A DNA stretch of 64,000 nucleotides, taken from positions 1,758,501 to 1,822,500 of the forward strand of contig AP026970.1 of assembly GCA_027924025.1 (NCBI GenBank), read 5' to 3'. Below, in pieces: positions 61,107-64,000 of this stretch. Source of the stretch: Comamonadaceae bacterium OS-4 (lineage in GTDB: Bacteria; Pseudomonadota; Gammaproteobacteria; Burkholderiales; Burkholderiaceae_C). Under the pieces are notes generated by a model. That model was not told the DNA's origin. It saw only the letters and a program-made list of their open reading frames with translations, and did no database searches. The position numbers and the translations under genes are program-made. Each line of letters starts with the position of its first letter. The stretch's first letter is position 1.

Positions 61107-61820
61107 TCAGTCCGTTAGCACTTCGAGCAGGCGATCCAGCCCACCCTCGTTGATGGCCACCTGGGCTTGCGCGCGCACCGCGGGCTTGGCGTGGTAGGCC
61201 ACCGAGAGGCCGGCCGCTCCCATCATCGGCAGGTCGTTGGCACCATCGCCCATGGCAATGCACTGCTCGGGGCGAATGTTCATCAGGGACGCCACCTCGA
61301 GCAGCGTGCGGCGCTTCTCGGCGCCGTCGCAAATCTCGCCCCAGCTTTGCTGGATCAAGCCCCCGGTAAGCGCGCCGCCCTCGATTGCCAGCGCGTTGGA
61401 GCGCATGAAGTCGATGGCCAGCAGCGCACACACGTGTTCTGCAAAGTAGGTGAACCCGCCGCTCACCAGCAGCACTTTCAAGCCTGCCTTTTGGCAGGCC
61501 GCGACCAAGGCTGCCGCGCCCGGATTCAGGCGGAGGCGCTGGGTTTTGACGCCTTCCAGATCGGCCACTGTCACGCCTTGCAGCAGGGCCAATCGGCGGC
61601 GCAGACTGTCTTTGAAGTCGGTGATCTCGCCGCGCATGGCAGCTTCGGTGATGGCGGCCACCTCGGCCTTGCGGCCCACGGCATCGGCGATTTCGTCAAT
61701 GCACTCGATGTTGATCAGGGTCGAATCCATGTCAAACGCGATGAGCTTGTAGTCGCTCAAACGCAGTTTGGCAGGCAGGTTTTGAACGACGAGGCCGGGG
61801 GTAGGTTCGGTGCTGGACAT
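61107..61820 (-). CDS. serB: Phosphoserine phosphatase
   Basis: SerB (237 aa) dephosphorylates phosphoserine, the last step of serine synthesis. HAD motif I is AFDMDSTLINIE with the nucleophile Asp; motif II VLLVSGGFTYFAE; motif III/IV AMGDGANDLPMMG. The short N-terminal extension lacks the ACT domain of longer SerB types. Confidence 0.96.
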   Translation of the reverse strand: MSSTEPTPGLVVQNLPAKLRLSDYKLIAFDMDSTLINIECIDEIADAVGRKAEVAAITEAAMRGEITDFKDSLRRRLALLQGVTVADLEGVKTQRLRLNPGAAALVAACQKAGLKVLLVSGGFTYFAEHVCALLAIDFMRSNALAIEGGALTGGLIQQSWGEICDGAEKRRTLLEVASLMNIRPEQCIAMGDGANDLPMMGAAGLSVAYHAKPAVRAQAQVAINEGGLDRLLEVLTD

Positions 61821-61827
61821 GGTTTAT

Positions 61828-61884
61828 GCTATCAATAGAGGAGCTGCTTGCGCAATATAGTCGGGCGCTAGAGGCTAATTGGGT
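61828..61884 (+). repeat. Dispersed gctat-type repeat, full-length copy
   Basis: gctatcaatagaggagctgc-ttgcgcaatat-agtcgggcgctagaggcta, the most complete copy in the window, lying between serB and mfd. Two halves: a gctat...agctgc start and a gcgctagaggc end. Confidence 0.65.
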
Positions 61885-61886
61885 CT

Positions 61887-64000
61887 TTAGGCGGCTGCCG
61901 TTTCCACCTTGGGCTGGCCCAGGGCGCGCAGGATGTCGCGCACCATCTGGGCCCGGTCTTTGACTTCGGGCAGCTCGCGCTCAATACGCAGCTTCTCGTT
62001 GCCGGCCAGCTTGATGTGCTTGTTTTTCTGGATCAGCTCGATGATCTTGATCATCTCGATCGGCGGGTTTTTCTTGAAGGTGATGTTGATCACCCCCGGT
62101 GCCGCATCGACCTTGAGTACGCCGTAGGGCTTGGCAATCACCCGCAGGCGGTGCACATCGATCAAGGTTTGCGCTTGCGCGGGCAGTTTGCCGAAGCGGT
62201 CCACAATTTCTTCCAGCAACGCATCCACTTGGTCGGTGTTTTTGGCGGTAGCCAGCTTTTTGTAGAACGACAGGCGCAAGTGCACATCGCCGCAGTAGTC
62301 GTCGGGAAGCAGGGCGGGGGCGTGCAGGTTGATGTCGGTCGTGACATTGAGCGGGCTCAGCAGGTCCGGCTCTTGGCCATTTTTGAGGCATCGCACCGCC
62401 TCCGACAGCATCTCGTTGTAGAGCTGAAAGCCCACTTCCAGCATGTTGCCGCTCTGGTTTTCTCCCAGCACCTCGCCGGCGCCGCGAATCTCGAGGTCGT
62501 GCATCGCCAGATAAAAGCCACTGCCCAACTCTTCCATCTGCTGGATGGCGTCCAGGCGCTGTTGGGCGTGTTTGGTCAGGCCTTCCAGGTCGGGCACCAT
62601 CAAATAGGCATAGGCTTGGTGGTGGCTGCGCCCGACGCGGCCGCGCAATTGGTGCAGCTGGGCCAGGCCAAACTTGTCGGCGCGACTCATCACAATCGTG
62701 TTGGCACTCGGTACGTCAATACCGGTCTCAATAATGGTGGAGCAGAGCAGCAGGTTGAAGCGCTGCGCCACAAAGTCGCGCATCACCGCTTCGAGCTGGC
62801 GCTCGGGCATCTGGCCGTGCGCCACGGCGATGCGCGCCTCGGGCAGCAGCTCTTCGAGCTTCTGGCGGCGGTTTTCGATGGTTTCCACCTCGTTGTGCAG
62901 GAAGTAGACCTGCCCACCGCGCTTGAGTTCGCGCAGCACTGCCTCGCGGATCACGCCATTGCCTTCTGTGCGCACAAAGGTCTTGATCGCCAGGCGCCGC
63001 TGGGGGGCGGTAGCAATCACGCTCAAATCACGCAGGCCTTCGAGCGCCATGCCCAAGGTGCGCGGAATCGGGGTGGCGGTCAGGGTAAGCACGTCCACCT
63101 CGGCGCGCAGCGCCTTCATTTGCTCTTTGTGGCGCACGCCGAAACGGTGCTCTTCGTCGATGATCAAGAGCCCCAAGTTTTTGAATTGGGTGCTCTCAGA
63201 CAGCAGTTTGTGGGTGCCCACCACGATGTCCACCGTGCCATCGGCCACGCCCTTGAGGGCAGCAGTGATTTCTTTGGCACTGCGGAAGCGGCTCATCTCG
63301 GCGATCTTGACCGGCCATTTGCCGAAGCGGTCCACCAGTGTCTGGAAGTGCTGCTCCGCCAACAGAGTGGTGGGCGCCAGAAAGGCGACCTGCTTACCGC
63401 CGGTGACAGCCACAAATGCGGCGCGCAGCGCCACTTCGGTCTTGCCGAAACCCACGTCGCCGCAAACCAAACGGTCCATCGGGCGGGGGGAGATCATGTC
63501 CTGAATCACACAGTGGATAGCGGCCTTCTGGTCGGCGGTCTCTTCAAAGCCGAAGTCGTTGGCAAACGTCTCATAGTCGCCCGCGCTGTAGCGGAATGCG
63601 TGCCCTTCGCGTGCCGCACGGCGGGCGTAGATATTGAGCAGCTCGGCCGCACTGTCGCGCACCTGCTCGGCGGCTTTGCGTTTGGCTTTTTCCCATTGGC
63701 CACTGCCCAAGCGGTGCAGGGGTGCCTCGTCGGCGCTCACCCCGGTGTAGCGGCTGATCATTTGCAGCTGGCTCACCGGCACATAGAGCGTGGCCTTGTC
63801 GGCATATTCGAGATGCAAAAACTCTTGCAGCTCCGGCTCGCCCGCGGCGTTTTTGTTGCCCATGTCCATGTGGATCAGGCCGCGGTAGCGGCCGATGCCG
63901 TGGGCGCTGTGGACCACCGGGTCGCCGACATTGAGCTCGGAGAGGTCTTTGATCAGCGCTTCTACATCGCTGACCTGCTCCTGCTTTTTGCGGCGGCGGG
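61887..64000 (-). CDS. mfd: Transcription-repair coupling factor, C-terminal part
   Basis: Mfd displaces RNA polymerase stalled at lesions and recruits UvrAB. The window holds about 704 residues; the frame runs out at the right edge. Present are the RNAP-interaction domain (VVHSAHGIGRYRGL), the RecG-like helicase motor with Walker A GDVGFGKTEVA, Walker B IIDEEHRFG, TATPIPRTL and QLRGRVGRS, and the C-terminal TRCF domain. Identity is secure. Confidence 0.97.
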   Translation of the reverse strand, partial: RRRKKQEQVSDVEALIKDLSELNVGDPVVHSAHGIGRYRGLIHMDMGNKNAAGEPELQEFLHLEYADKATLYVPVSQLQMISRYTGVSADEAPLHRLGSGQWEKAKRKAAEQVRDSAAELLNIYARRAAREGHAFRYSAGDYETFANDFGFEETADQKAAIHCVIQDMISPRPMDRLVCGDVGFGKTEVALRAAFVAVTGGKQVAFLAPTTLLAEQHFQTLVDRFGKWPVKIAEMSRFRSAKEITAALKGVADGTVDIVVGTHKLLSESTQFKNLGLLIIDEEHRFGVRHKEQMKALRAEVDVLTLTATPIPRTLGMALEGLRDLSVIATAPQRRLAIKTFVRTEGNGVIREAVLRELKRGGQVYFLHNEVETIENRRQKLEELLPEARIAVAHGQMPERQLEAVMRDFVAQRFNLLLCSTIIETGIDVPSANTIVMSRADKFGLAQLHQLRGRVGRSHHQAYAYLMVPDLEGLTKHAQQRLDAIQQMEELGSGFYLAMHDLEIRGAGEVLGENQSGNMLEVGFQLYNEMLSEAVRCLKNGQEPDLLSPLNVTTDINLHAPALLPDDYCGDVHLRLSFYKKLATAKNTDQVDALLEEIVDRFGKLPAQAQTLIDVHRLRVIAKPYGVLKVDAAPGVINITFKKNPPIEMIKIIELIQKNKHIKLAGNEKLRIERELPEVKDRAQMVRDILRALGQPKVETAAA

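Noticed and set aside
1..64000. CRISPR arrays
   Set aside because: No direct repeats of 20-40 nt with regular spacers were seen; the dispersed repeats are single copies in unrelated places.
1..64000. Insertion sequences, transposases, integrases or prophage
   Set aside because: No translated frame resembles these; only the 38.2-39.8 kb module looks acquired and it carries no recombinase.

Overview
The window reads as a chromosomal segment of a GC-rich betaproteobacterium of the order Burkholderiales, most likely a Comamonadaceae member close to Rhodoferax. The support is the gene order infC-rpmI-rplT-pheS-pheT-ihfA-merR-tRNA-Pro, a class I phaC-phaA-phaB operon, zapA next to 6S RNA, codon use, and many copies of a short gctat...atagc repeat of a kind I associate with Comamonadaceae. 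Gene calls rest on reading translated sequence and motifs; no database search was possible.

Layout. 1-9.2 kb: end of isocitrate lyase, then the translation operon (thrS, infC, rpmI, rplT, pheS, pheT, ihfA), a MerR regulator and tRNA-Pro(GGG). thrS is preceded by a complete-looking threonine attenuator: a 13-residue leader peptide with five Thr codons, an antiterminator helix and an intrinsic terminator. 9.2-18 kb: thymidine kinase, a Nudix / exonuclease-GIY-YIG / EcsC-like operon, a secreted subtilase behind a cyclic-di-GMP-I (GEMM) riboswitch, and a small aromatic-acid catabolism group. 18-24.1 kb: the polyhydroxyalkanoate operon, a DUF3391/HD-GYP protein, 6S RNA, zapA and a zapB-like gene.

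24.1-53.9 kb is a nearly complete aerobic (late cobalt insertion) cobalamin region in three blocks. Block A (+) starts with a cobalamin riboswitch and holds cobB, a signal-less BtuF-like gene, cobU, a lone CbiM-like permease, cobO, a BtuDFC-type ABC importer, cobW, cobN and a ChlI/ChlD gene. ChlI and ChlD are joined by a dnaX-like -1 frameshift site, so one gene can supply both partner subunits of the cobalt chelatase. Block B (mainly -) holds cobG-H-I-J and cobL-E-M-F, with cobK on the opposite strand. Block C (+) holds cbiB, cobC and cobQ, then a second cobalamin riboswitch ahead of cobT, cobS and the alpha-ribazole phosphatase. The uroporphyrinogen methyltransferase that makes precorrin-2 and the DMB synthase BluB are not in the window.

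An AT-richer two-gene module (a DUF4365-like protein plus a 379-residue protein of unknown family, 38.2-39.8 kb, - strand) sits between chlD and cobF. It looks horizontally acquired and is the best candidate here for an undescribed, possibly defensive, system. 53.9-64 kb: a YidB-like gene, an HDOD-nth-HDOD operon with stop/start overlaps, an aminotransferase, a receiver-domain protein, a DsbA-family protein, a Tat-exported PhoD-type phosphatase, serB and the C-terminal two thirds of mfd.
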